A stretch of DNA of 37,241 nt. Source: Opitutia bacterium (GTDB taxonomy: Bacteria > Verrucomicrobiota > Verrucomicrobiia > Opitutales > Opitutaceae). The notes under the pieces were generated by a model that was given only the letters and a program-made list of their open reading frames with translations, was not told the DNA's origin and searched no databases. A program made the position numbers and the translations under genes. Below are positions 12,215 to 20,401 of the stretch, in pieces (positions within the stretch are counted from its first letter, which is position 1; the number at the start of each line of letters is the position of its first letter). The DNA is taken from positions 1 to 37,241 of the forward strand of contig JACPIS010000040.1 of assembly GCA_016187925.1 (NCBI GenBank), read 5' to 3'.

Positions 12215-12421
12215 TCACTTCATCTCATCAGGATGCTCTTCCATCGCATGATTCAAAACTCTTCTCCTCGCCAGTCCGGTCGCAGATTGAACCGCCTCCT
12301 CGCGGCCTTCTTTTCTCTTACTGGTATCGTAAATGGTGGCCTCCCGTTCTTTGCGGCATAACGGGCAAATTGCCACCATGGAGTGTCCTCTCCTAACAAC
12401 ATCAATGTCTAATAGCTCCAT
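12215..12421 (-). CDS. Small zinc-finger-like protein, unrecognised
   Basis: A 68-residue acidic/basic protein with C19-P-L-C22 near the N-terminus and H58-x4-H63 (NHAMEEHPDE) near the C-terminus, a CCHH arrangement that could bind one zinc. The segment between them is charged and probably helical (KRKEGREEAVQSATGLARRRVL). The ATG at 12421 is chosen because the longer upstream frame runs antisense through the gene at 12507; an ATG at 12379 would give a 54-residue form starting just before the CPLC. It is divergent from that gene, with an 85-bp gap. The function is unknown. The ordered metal-ligand pattern makes it more likely real than a shadow frame. Confidence 0.55.
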   Translation of the reverse strand: MELLDIDVVRRGHSMVAICPLCRKEREATIYDTSKRKEGREEAVQSATGLARRRVLNHAMEEHPDEMK

Positions 12422-12506
12422 AGTTTTCCTCGATACGGCCAAAGATTTCCGCGCCCTCAAAGGGAAGATTGACGGAACGGCACAACATGCCGTAAAGCGA
12501 TTGGGT

Positions 12507-13112
12507 ATGAAAATGGCGCGGCGTCTACTCTTAGCTCTCCTATTAGGGGTTCTCGTGTCGGCCCACGCGGACCTAATTGGAAAGTCTGAAGCTGAGTTGA
12601 TTGCCACGAAGGGGCAGCCAAACTCGAAAATGGTTTCAGGTTCAAAGGCCATCTATCGCTGGGACGATACTGAGATATGGCTGACACAGGGAGTGGTCAC
12701 TTCCGTTTCGATGCGAGATCTCCAAAAGGAAAAAGAATCTAGAGATGGAGCGGCGCGGGCAAACGCGGCGATGCAATCGCGTTTGGCCATGGCGTCAGCT
12801 TCTCAACCACAACAGCAACAACCTGCTAATGCTTATGTACCCGATTTTGTTAAGGAAACTCTGGCGAAGGATGCCGCGCGAAAAGCGAATAGAGAGAGGG
12901 ATGCGGAAAACGACGCGAGAAAGCGGGCTGATAGAGAGGTGGAGTTCGCTCGAAGAGAGACGTTGAGAGTGGAGACCAATCGACTGCGAATTGAAACACG
13001 CCAAGCCTATGTCAACGGAGACAGAGGAAAGAGCCGAGCGTTGGCCGAGGAATACAAGACCAAGATGAAGGAAAAGGAACTAGTGAACGACCGCATCAAT
13101 CGCAGTCGATGA
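12507..13112 (+). CDS. Exported coiled-coil protein with a BamE/SmpA-like N-terminal segment
   Basis: A 201-residue unrecognised protein. Residues 1-21 form a signal peptide (MKMARRLLLALLLGVLVSAHA) without a lipobox Cys. Residues 23-70 (IGKSEAELIATKGQPNSK...YRWDDTEIWLTQGVVTSVSM) follow the pattern seen in small BamE/SmpA-like domains: a helix starting with GKS, then strands with a G-P turn and a closing V-x-x-V. After a Gln-rich linker (SQPQQQQP, about 99-106) residues 110-195 are a long, highly charged helix, likely coiled coil. The start at 12507 is chosen for the signal peptide. Its stop overlaps the next start (ATGA), so the two are translationally coupled. Its codons are AT-richer than in the flanking genes. 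Confidence 0.7.
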   Translation: MKMARRLLLALLLGVLVSAHADLIGKSEAELIATKGQPNSKMVSGSKAIYRWDDTEIWLTQGVVTSVSMRDLQKEKESRDGAARANAAMQSRLAMASASQPQQQQPANAYVPDFVKETLAKDAARKANRERDAENDARKRADREVEFARRETLRVETNRLRIETRQAYVNGDRGKSRALAEEYKTKMKEKELVNDRINRSR

Positions 13113-13330
13113 TACCCGTAATGATAGCAGCCAGAACTTTCTACGAAATGGACTCCGGCTTTGGCATCCCGGTGGGCACCGTTGTTTTCATTCTCCTTAT
13201 CTTGAAGCTGTGCGGGATGCTGGATTTCGGGTCTGGTTCCAGCAATTACAAACCAACCGATTGGAAGAAGCATTGGGCGGAAGAGGAAAGAAAACAGAAG
13301 GAGAAGGAGCGATATCGGAATAAACGGTAA
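13109..13330 (+). CDS. Small single-pass membrane protein, unrecognised
   Basis: A 73-residue protein. One hydrophobic helix at about residues 19-38 (FGIPVGTVVFILLILKLCGML) is followed by a short linker and a strongly charged C-terminal tail (KKHWAEEERKQKEKERYRNKR). It is coupled by an ATGA overlap to the upstream exported coiled-coil protein. The two charged helices could interact across the membrane, though this is inference. No family was recognised. Confidence 0.6.
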   Translation: MIPVMIAARTFYEMDSGFGIPVGTVVFILLILKLCGMLDFGSGSSNYKPTDWKKHWAEEERKQKEKERYRNKR

Positions 13331-13373
13331 TCGGTCTTCCCCTAGCAGAATCAACCGTCATGCTTTCATCTGG

Positions 13374-13808
13374 ATGAGCCGAACAGCAATACGGGTTTTG
13401 ACCCTTTTCCTCGTTGCGGGCGCGGTCGTCTATTCGTGCTTAGACCGTGCTAGTCTAAGTTCAGTTTTAACTTTTGTGGGAGCCCTAATTGGGTTATTTT
13501 CGACGTATATCGGAGAGAAAGCGGCTCAGATTGAAATATTTCTTCGGTTGGGAACACCCATGTCAGTTTTTGAAATTGTGAATTCTGGGACCGAAACGGC
13601 ACAGGAGTTAAAAATAATTGTTCCGGATGTGCTCGCGCCGCTACGGCGGGATTTTGACGAAATTCCGAAAGAAATGATTGCTGGACAGCAAGTGACGATC
13701 TCAGCCGGGCTATCTCTTGGGTCATCCCATCAATACGAGTTCCAAGTCTCTTGGCGTTGTGGTCTTCTAACAAAAAGACACCGCAAAATAACAGCGCAAT
13801 TAGTGTAG
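13374..13808 (+). CDS. Membrane protein with small cytoplasmic or periplasmic domain, unrecognised
   Basis: A 144-residue protein with two hydrophobic segments at about residues 7-23 (RVLTLFLVAGAVVYSCL) and 28-46 (LSSVLTFVGALIGLFSTYIG). The remaining 95 residues look like a beta-sandwich (MSVFEIVNSGTETAQELKIIVP, then QQVTISAGLSLGSSHQYEFQVSWRC), resembling the small domains of membrane proteins of unknown function. It starts 43 bp after the previous gene on the same strand, and a common transcript is likely. Codon use is plainly AT-richer than in the rest of the window. Confidence 0.65.
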   Translation: MSRTAIRVLTLFLVAGAVVYSCLDRASLSSVLTFVGALIGLFSTYIGEKAAQIEIFLRLGTPMSVFEIVNSGTETAQELKIIVPDVLAPLRRDFDEIPKEMIAGQQVTISAGLSLGSSHQYEFQVSWRCGLLTKRHRKITAQLV

Positions 13809-13826
13809 AACGCACCATAGGGATCG

Positions 13827-14045
13827 ATGGGACGGCCTAAAACGGTTACCACTTTGCCCGCAAAGGTCAGCCGAGCACGAGAGCGCAACCACAAAGTTGA
13901 AGAGTTAGCTTTCAAATTAGGACACTGCCCTTTGCAGATTTTGCGGCAGTGCGGCTGGGTTTCTTATCACGCGGCGAATCTGCGGTTTGCAGTAGCGCAG
14001 GTGCTGGCCGGGCGGAATCCGGACCGGCATAATCCCAGCAAATAA
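13827..14045 (+). CDS. Small basic protein, unrecognised
   Basis: A 72-residue, Lys/Arg-rich protein in line with the previous genes, 18 bp after the last stop. The middle (HKVEELAFKLGHCPLQILRQCGW, then AANLRFAVAQVLAGRNPD) could be two or three helices. This would suit a small DNA-binding or fragmentary mobile-element protein, but no family is recognised. It might be a decayed remnant or a chance frame; the main support is its collinear position and codon use. Confidence 0.4.
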   Translation: MGRPKTVTTLPAKVSRARERNHKVEELAFKLGHCPLQILRQCGWVSYHAANLRFAVAQVLAGRNPDRHNPSK

Positions 14046-14105
14046 TGCACAATCTTGGCCAAGTCTTGGCATGACTCGGCGGGGGTTAATGAGCATGATA
14101 AGCGA

Positions 14106-15947
14106 ATGGTTAGCCCAAATCCCTCCACGCCCGGAGGCCGACCAGGCGCAGCGCCGGCTTCGGCTCCGACTACCACCATCCCCGACGTCGTCATCCGCCT
14201 CGCCGGCAATTCCCAGGACGGCATCCAGTCCATCGGCGGCTTCCTCGCCCGCCTCGCGGGCCGCAGCGACCAGGAGGTCATGACCTACATGACCATCCCG
14301 GCCACCATCTCCGGCGGCCCGTCGATCTTCCAGGTCCGCATGGGCTCCGGCGAAATCCTCTCCGCCGGCGATCAGGCCGACTTCCTCGTGGCCTTCTACC
14401 AGCACAGCTACGAGTCGCACATCGGCGCGCTCCGCCCCGGCGGCGTGCTGATCTACGACTCGGACAACGTGAAGCCCAACCTCGACGACCGCCGCTTCAC
14501 CTTCGTGCCCATCGCCATCACCTCCGCGACCGTCGAGGCCGTCGGCGGCACCGGCAAGGACAAGGGCAAAAACATGTTCGTGCTCGGGCTCATCGCCCGC
14601 ATCTTCGACCTCGACCAGCCGAAGCTCCAGGCGCTGATCAAGGAGCGCATCGGCGGCCGCGGCGACGAGGCCGTGCGCAACGCCATGCTGGCCTTCGACG
14701 CCGGCTACGCCCACCCGGTCGAGAACCTGCTCGGCCATCTCTACCGCTTCGCCCGCGCCGCCTCCACTCCGCCGAGCGCGACGCCCTCGCGCCCGGCCGT
14801 CACGATGGATGGCAACACCGCGATGGTCTACGGCCTGCTCGCCGCCGGCGTCCGCTACGGCGCCGCGTATCCCATCACGCCGTGGTCCTCCATCATGGAG
14901 CTGCTCCGCACGGAGCTGACGAAATACGGCGGCCTCTTCATCCAGGCGGAGGACGAGATCGCCGCCGTGTCGCACGCGATCGGCTTCGCGTTCGCCGGCC
15001 ATCTCTCCGTCACCGGCAGCTCCGGCCCGGGCATCTCGCTCAAGCAGGAGGCGCTCGGCTGGGCCGGCATGGCCGAGCTCCCGCTCATCTGCATCAACGT
15101 CCAGCGCGGCGGCCCCTCCACCGGCATGCCGACCAGCGTCGAGCAGAGCGACCTGCTCCAAGGCCTCTACGGCAGCCACGGCGACAGCCCGCGCGTCGTG
15201 CTCGCCCCGCAGAACGTCGAGGACTGTTTCTACATCGCCCTCGAAGCCGCGCGCATCGCCAAGGAGTTCAGCACGCCCGTCATCATCCTCACCGACCAGG
15301 CGCTCGCCACCCGCATCGAGGCGTTCGAGGAACCCGACCTCAAGGCGCTCGTCCGCGAGCCCAAGCTCGACCTCTCCCCGAAGCCCGCCGACTACAAGCC
15401 CTACCCGCTCGACGCCCAGACGCGCCACGCCACGCCCGGCTCGCGCATGCTCGGCGGCAAATACCCGACCGTCTCCGGCCTCGAGCACGACGAGTTCGGC
15501 CACCCGTCCGGCAGCCCCGTCGTGCACGCGAAGATGAACGCCCGCCGCCGCGACAAGATCAAGCGCGTCGCCACCACGCTGTCCGTCCCCGAGGTTTACG
15601 GCGACCAGAAGGGCGACGTGCTCGTCGTCGGTTGGGGCTCCACCTACGGCCCGATCCGCGAGGCGGTGAACCAGCTGCGCAAGACCGACCAAGGGCCGTC
15701 CGTCGGCCACCTGCACCTGCGCCACATCAGCCCGCTGCCTCCGGGGCTCGAGCAGATCTTCGCCAACTACCGCCGCATCGTCGTCGTCGAGATCAACGAC
15801 GAGGGCCTCTACGGCTACGGCCAGCTCGCCACGGTCCTCCGCGGCGCGTTCGCCAACCCCGCCATCAAGAGCGTCTGCAAGACCGACGGCCTCACCTACA
15901 AGGTCCGCGAGGTCGTCGCCGGCATCCAGAAACACCTCTCCGCCTGA
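14106..15947 (+). CDS. korA: 2-oxoacid:ferredoxin oxidoreductase, fused gamma-alpha subunit
   Basis: KorA with KorB oxidises a 2-oxoacid (2-oxoglutarate or pyruvate) to its CoA ester and reduces ferredoxin. With the start at 14106 it has 613 residues, the length of fused gamma-alpha subunits. Residues about 28-215 are the gamma domain (VVIRLAGNSQDGIQSIGGFLA, then TISGGPSIFQVR). The alpha domain begins near 235 with the TPP-contact motif AYPITPWSSIMELL and continues through SSGPGISLKQEALGWAGMAELPLICINVQRGGPSTGMPT. The C-terminal part has VLVVGWGSTYGPIREAV. A start at 14055 is possible but adds a poorly coded 17-residue tail over the edge of the AT-rich block. korB follows 13 bp later. Confidence 0.95.
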   Translation: MVSPNPSTPGGRPGAAPASAPTTTIPDVVIRLAGNSQDGIQSIGGFLARLAGRSDQEVMTYMTIPATISGGPSIFQVRMGSGEILSAGDQADFLVAFYQHSYESHIGALRPGGVLIYDSDNVKPNLDDRRFTFVPIAITSATVEAVGGTGKDKGKNMFVLGLIARIFDLDQPKLQALIKERIGGRGDEAVRNAMLAFDAGYAHPVENLLGHLYRFARAASTPPSATPSRPAVTMDGNTAMVYGLLAAGVRYGAAYPITPWSSIMELLRTELTKYGGLFIQAEDEIAAVSHAIGFAFAGHLSVTGSSGPGISLKQEALGWAGMAELPLICINVQRGGPSTGMPTSVEQSDLLQGLYGSHGDSPRVVLAPQNVEDCFYIALEAARIAKEFSTPVIILTDQALATRIEAFEEPDLKALVREPKLDLSPKPADYKPYPLDAQTRHATPGSRMLGGKYPTVSGLEHDEFGHPSGSPVVHAKMNARRRDKIKRVATTLSVPEVYGDQKGDVLVVGWGSTYGPIREAVNQLRKTDQGPSVGHLHLRHISPLPPGLEQIFANYRRIVVVEINDEGLYGYGQLATVLRGAFANPAIKSVCKTDGLTYKVREVVAGIQKHLSA

Positions 15948-15960
15948 ACCCCACCACGCC

Positions 15961-16923
15961 ATGAGTTCTGAAAACATTGTCACCGCCCCCGTCGAGGTGC
16001 CCGCCATGGGCGGCCCCGGCCGTCCCGCCCTCGCCAAGAAAACCCTCGTCTCCGACCACCCGACGTGGTGCCCCGGCTGCGGCGACTTCGCCGTGCTGGC
16101 CTCGTTCTACAAGGTCCTCGAGAAACTCAACTACCCGCAGGAAAGCATCGTGACGTTTGCCGGCATCGGCTGCTCGTCGCGCTTCCCGTACTTCGTGAAC
16201 AGCTACGGCGGCCACTACATCCACGGCCGCTCGCTGCCGTTCGCCGCGGCCATCAGCCTCGGCCGCGAGGACCTGCACGTCTTCGTCTTCGGCGGCGACG
16301 GCGACGGGTTCTCCATCGGCGGCAACCACCTCTTCCACGCCGCGCGCAAGAACACCAGGATGACCTACGTCATCATGGACAACTCCGTCTACGGCCTGAC
16401 CAAGAAGCAGACCTCGCCCACCTCGCCGATCGGCTTCAAGTCCAAGACCGACCCGTGGGGCGCCATCGACCAGCCGGTCAACCCCATCCGCACGCTCCTC
16501 AACGCCGGCGCGACCTTCGTCGCCCGCAGCCACGCCACCCAGGTCAACCACATGACCGAGATGATGCTCCGCGCCGCGCAGCACGACGGCTTCTCCGTCG
16601 TCGAGATCCTCTCCGAGTGCGTCGAGTTCAACGAGGGCGCCTTCGACGCCGCGAACAACCGCAAGGGCGGCCAGTTCCGCACCATCGAGCTCAAGAAGAA
16701 CGACGGCTCCCCCGAGGACGCCGCCCGGCACGACCCGGCCGACGAGGCCAACGCCTACCGCCTGGCGATCGAACCGTGGCCCGGCTACTTCGGCGTCTTC
16801 TACGAGGTGCACCGCCCGACGAAGAACCAGCTCGAGGCCGACCTCGTCAAGAAGGCCCGCGAAAAGACCAAGGGCGCCGGCGCCCTCGACCTGCTCCAGT
16901 CCTCGTTCGCGAAGCTGCGCTGA
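15961..16923 (+). CDS. korB: 2-oxoacid:ferredoxin oxidoreductase, beta subunit
   Basis: The TPP- and 4Fe-4S-binding subunit, 320 residues. Four cysteines at 37, 40 (WCPGCGDF), 71 (GIGCSSR) and 220 (LSECVEFN) match the cluster ligands of two-subunit oxidoreductases. TPP/Mg binding is shown by GGDGDGFSIGGNH (about 111-123) and MDNSVYGLTKKQTSPTS (139-155). No separate ferredoxin domain is present, so the electrons leave to a free ferredoxin. The exact 2-oxoacid cannot be fixed from these motifs; 2-oxoglutarate is the usual call for this type. With PPDK in the same region it supports reductive or reversible pyruvate/TCA metabolism. A strong terminator follows. Confidence 0.95.
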   Translation: MSSENIVTAPVEVPAMGGPGRPALAKKTLVSDHPTWCPGCGDFAVLASFYKVLEKLNYPQESIVTFAGIGCSSRFPYFVNSYGGHYIHGRSLPFAAAISLGREDLHVFVFGGDGDGFSIGGNHLFHAARKNTRMTYVIMDNSVYGLTKKQTSPTSPIGFKSKTDPWGAIDQPVNPIRTLLNAGATFVARSHATQVNHMTEMMLRAAQHDGFSVVEILSECVEFNEGAFDAANNRKGGQFRTIELKKNDGSPEDAARHDPADEANAYRLAIEPWPGYFGVFYEVHRPTKNQLEADLVKKAREKTKGAGALDLLQSSFAKLR

Positions 16924-16940
16924 ACATCGCCTGTTTCCCC

Positions 16941-16979
16941 GCCGGGATGCGTCCGCCGCATCCCGGCTTTTTCTTTTTC
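16941..16979 (+). terminator. Rho-independent terminator of korAB
   Basis: An 11-bp perfect stem (GCCGGGATGCG, 16941-16951, with 16957-16967), 5-nt loop TCCGC, then a T-rich tract. It begins 17 bases after the korB stop codon. Confidence 0.93.
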
Positions 16980-17041
16980 CGCCCAGACAAACCCGGCCTG
17001 CGGCGGCGCTTCAGGGAACGCCGTCCCTCGCGCCCCTGCCC

Positions 17042-19540
17042 ATGGAACCCCTGAAATCCGCCCTCCGCCAGCTGCGCGCCCATCCGGTGTTCAGCGGCCT
17101 CGTCATCCTGCTGCTCGCCCTCGGCATCGGCGCCAACACCGCCATCTTCGGCGTCGTCCACGCCGTGCTGCTCAAGCCCCTGCCCTACCCGCAGCCCGGC
17201 GAACTCGTCCTCATCCGCAAGCTGCCGCGCGAGGGCAACGCAGCGACGATGTTGGGCGGAGGCGCGCTCGTGAGCGACAAGGACCTCCGCGCATGGATCG
17301 ACGGCCAGCCCAAATCCTTCCGCGCGCTGGTCGGTTACGCGAACACCGTCAGCGCGCTCCAGTTGGCGAATGGCGATGGCGCCGTGCGCGTGCACTCCGC
17401 GCGGGTCACGCCGGGCTTCTTTCCCCTGCTCGGTGTCGGCGCCTGGCGTGGACGGCTGCTTCAGGAGAACGACTACAAAGCAGGTGCCACTCCCGTGGCG
17501 GTGATCGGCTACTCCGCATGGCAGTCGCGCTTTCACGGCGATGACGGGGTTCTCGGTCAAGTCGTGAAGATCGACGACATCCCGCACACCGTCGTCGGCG
17601 TGCTGCCACCGTCGTTCGAGTTCGTGGACCCGGTGCAATTCTGGCGGACACTCACCCTCAGCGGTCTCGACCGGCCCGGCCAGCTGAGCATCGCGATGGT
17701 GCGGGCCTTCGGCCGGCTCTTGCCCGGCGCCTCACACGAGAGCGCACAACACGAACTCGACGGCATCTCGGAGCGCTTTTGGGACGGCTACGCCTCCAGT
17801 TTCGCCGCCGGTCAGCCGAACAGCGCCCCGTCGCGACTGAGTCTGCCGTTCAGCGGCGGAAACACCCAGCTGACCCCGCTGCAGGAGCATCTCGCCCGGC
17901 AATCGCGCACGACGCTCTGGCTGCTGCTCGGCGCGGTCGCGTTCGTGCTGCTCATCGCCTGCGCCAATATCGCCAACCTCCAGCTCGCCCGCGCCGCGGG
18001 CCGCAAGCGCGAGGCGGCCATCCGCGCCGCGCTCGGCGCTTCGCCCGGCCGGCTCGCCGCCGAGCTGCTGTTGGAAAATATCCTGCTCGCCCTCGCCGGC
18101 GGATTGCTCGGCGTGCTGCTCGCCTGGTGGGGCACCCAGGGTCTGCAATTCTGGCTGAGCGACACTCTGCCGCGCATCAACCCCGTCGGCGTCAGCGGCC
18201 CCGTGCTGGGTTTCGCCGTGCTGCTGGCCGTGGCGGCTGGCATCGGCTTTGGTCTCGCCCCCGCGTGGCAGGGCAGCCGCGTCGACCTGCTCGACCCGCT
18301 CAAGGATGGCGGCCACACCGGCATGGCCACCGGCCACCGCTGGCGGCAGGGGCTCGTCGCCCTCGAGGTCGCACTGGCGCTCGTGCTGGCGGTCAACACC
18401 GGCCTGCTCGTGAAGAGCATCTACAAGCTCTACTCGACCGAACTCGGTTTCCGCACGGGCAACGTGCTCACGGCGAATCTTTCCCTCCCACGCCGCTACG
18501 GCACACCGGCCCAGCAACGCGACTTCGCCGACCGCTGGCTCGCGGCCCTGCAGACGCTGCCGGGCGTGAAGGTCGCCGCCCTCACCGACCTGCCGCCGCT
18601 CTCCCCCTACACCCAGGTTGTCATCGCCTCGACCGTGCAGGGTTCGTCAGGCAACGCCAACGCCTCCGTCAGCTCCGCTCCACCCACCATGGCGGTGGCG
18701 AGCGCCACGCCGGATTTCTTCCGCGCCGCCGGCATCGCGCTGCGGCAGGGACGCTTCTTTGCCGGTCAGGACAGCGCCGACGTCGCGCCGGTCGCGATCG
18801 TCAATGAAACCTTCCTGAAACAATTTTATCCGCAGGGCTTCACGCTCGGCGCCCAGGTCAACCTCCCGAATGCCTCCGGTTCGGGCAACCACGGTCTGGC
18901 CACTGCGGCCATCGTCGGCGTGGTGGCCGACATCCGCCCGCGCGGCTTCGAGAGCATGCCGCAACCGCTGGCCTACTTCCCTCTCACACAACAGCCGCGC
19001 GCCCGGCTGGCCGCCGTGCTCCAGTTCGAGGGCGACTCCGCCGCGCTCGCGCGCGCCGTCACCGCCGCGACGCACAAGATCGACGGCGACCTCGCCCTCG
19101 ATAACCCGCTCACGCTTGAACAGCAGATCGCCCGGCAGACCGCGCCGCGCCGCATCACGCTCATCCTGACGGGCGCCTTCGCGGCGACCGCCGTCGTGCT
19201 CGCCGCCCTCGGCATCCTCGGCGTCATGAGCTACACCGTCACGCAGCGCACGCAGGAGATCGGCGTGCGCATGGCGCTTGGCGCCGGCACCGGCGACATT
19301 CTCCGCTGGATGATGCGCTACGGCGGCATCGCCGTCGGCACCGGGCTCATCGTCGGCCTCGGCTTGACGGCCGCCACCAGCCGGCTGCTCAAGTCGCTCC
19401 TGACCGGCGTCACCGCACTCGATCCCGGCGTGCTGGCCACCGGCGTCGTGTTGCTCGCGCTGGTCGGCCTGACGGCGTGCCTCGTGCCCGCCCTGCGGGC
19501 CGCCCGCATCAACCCGGTCGAAGCGTTGCGGAACGAGTAA
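17042..19540 (+). CDS. Orphan MacB/FtsX-type permease (acidobacterial duplicated orphan permease type)
   Basis: An 832-residue inner-membrane protein. It opens with the signature of the ADOP permeases: [39 protein letters not shown] (about residues 13-58), and closes with [30 protein letters not shown] and [19 protein letters not shown]. Two MacB periplasmic domains and two FtsX helix bundles (about 290-420 and 705-830) are arranged in tandem. No ATPase gene is adjacent, which is normal for this family and is why they are called orphans. The role is unknown; export driven by an ATPase encoded elsewhere is likely. It sits alone between the korB terminator and the adenylate kinase gene. Confidence 0.92.
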   Translation: [832 protein letters not shown]

Positions 19541-19631
19541 CCGCCGGGCAACCGGCGCGCAGCTTTGGCCAACGGCGGCCCAGCGGGCCGGCGGGGGTTG
19601 TGGCACACTGGCGGCCCACTCCCCCCACGCC

Positions 19632-20369
19632 ATGAACCTGCAGCGCGATCGCTCGGCCTGGTTGTACGGCCCGGATAATCCATGCCAGGTGGAACCTTCC
19701 TACGTTCCGCGCGTGCGGCGGCTCGTGCTGCTGGGTGCGCCCGGCTGCGGCAAAGGCACGCAGGCCGCCCTGCTCGGCGCCGCCTATGGCGCCTGCCACC
19801 TTTCGACCGGCGACATTTTCCGCGAGGCGCGCACCCATCCGCAGCACCAGAAAAGTCCCGTGATGGCGGAGGCCTTCACCCAGATGTGCCACGGCGGGCT
19901 CGTCTCGGACGAGACCGTGCTGGCGCTCCTGCGCGAGCGCTCGCCCTGCCTGCGCTGCCGCGGCGGCTTCCTGCTGGATGGTTTCCCGCGCACGGTCCCG
20001 CAGGCGGAAGCGCTCGACACCATGCTGGCCGAACAGGGCCTCTCGCTCGACGGCGTGGTCTACTACGACCTGCCGCACGAAAAACTCTTTGCCCGGGTCG
20101 AAGGCCGCCGCATCTGCGCGGTCTGCAAAGCCGTCTATCATCTCGACTCCTGCCCGCCGGCTCATCCGGGCGTCTGCAACCATTGCGATACGACGCTGGT
20201 CCAGCGCGAAGACGACCGCCCCGAGGCGGTGAAAATCCGGCAGGCCGTCTACGAAAAGAGCACGGCGCCCCTGCTCGACTACTATCGCGCGCGCAACCTG
20301 CTCACCGCCATCCCGGCCGACGGCACACCGGACGAGATCTTCGGTCTGACGCTGCGGGCGATGGGTTGA
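19632..20369 (+). CDS. adk: Adenylate kinase with zinc-type lid and N-terminal extension
   Basis: Adenylate kinase makes 2 ADP from ATP and AMP. Of 245 residues, the core starts near 30: P-loop GAPGCGKGT (35-43), AMP-site STGDIFR (58-64), LLDGFPRT (114-121), and lid cysteines C162-x2-C165 and C182-x2-C185 that would hold one zinc ion, then REDDRPEAVKIR. The roughly 28-residue N-terminal extension (MNLQRDRSAWLYGPDNPCQVEPSYV) is not part of the family. A GTG at 19689 could be a shorter start, so the extension may not be translated. The weak conservation around the AMP-binding helices (HPQHQKS, CLRCRGG) suggests this may be a secondary enzyme rather than the housekeeping copy. Confidence 0.88.
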   Translation: MNLQRDRSAWLYGPDNPCQVEPSYVPRVRRLVLLGAPGCGKGTQAALLGAAYGACHLSTGDIFREARTHPQHQKSPVMAEAFTQMCHGGLVSDETVLALLRERSPCLRCRGGFLLDGFPRTVPQAEALDTMLAEQGLSLDGVVYYDLPHEKLFARVEGRRICAVCKAVYHLDSCPPAHPGVCNHCDTTLVQREDDRPEAVKIRQAVYEKSTAPLLDYYRARNLLTAIPADGTPDEIFGLTLRAMG

Positions 20370-20401
20370 CCGCGATCCCCGGCACATTCCGGGTCAGCGC
20401 C

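Larger units (their letters stand above)
12170..14050. other. AT-richer block of small unrecognised genes, possible acquired segment
   Basis: Between the ABC-F gene and korA the codon use changes plainly: many codons end in A or T and A-runs are common, unlike the strongly C/G-ending codons on both sides. It holds five or six small genes, none with a confident family. No integrase, transposase, tRNA or flanking direct repeat was found, so the mechanism of arrival is unknown. The edges are approximate. Confidence 0.6.

Noticed and set aside
14055-14105. Earlier in-frame start for KorA
   Set aside because: The extra 17 residues are unlike the family start and cross the composition boundary of the AT-rich block; 14106 is preferred, though not certain.
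13917-16037. A 706-codon minus-strand frame antisense to korA
   Set aside because: Same shadow pattern (Asp/Glu/Ala/Val repeats) and the plus-strand frame has clear KorA motifs.
19589-19612. A TGGCAC element suggesting a sigma-54 promoter before the adenylate kinase gene
   Set aside because: The -24 half fits, but the -12 half reads CGGC instead of TTGC and no activator site is visible.
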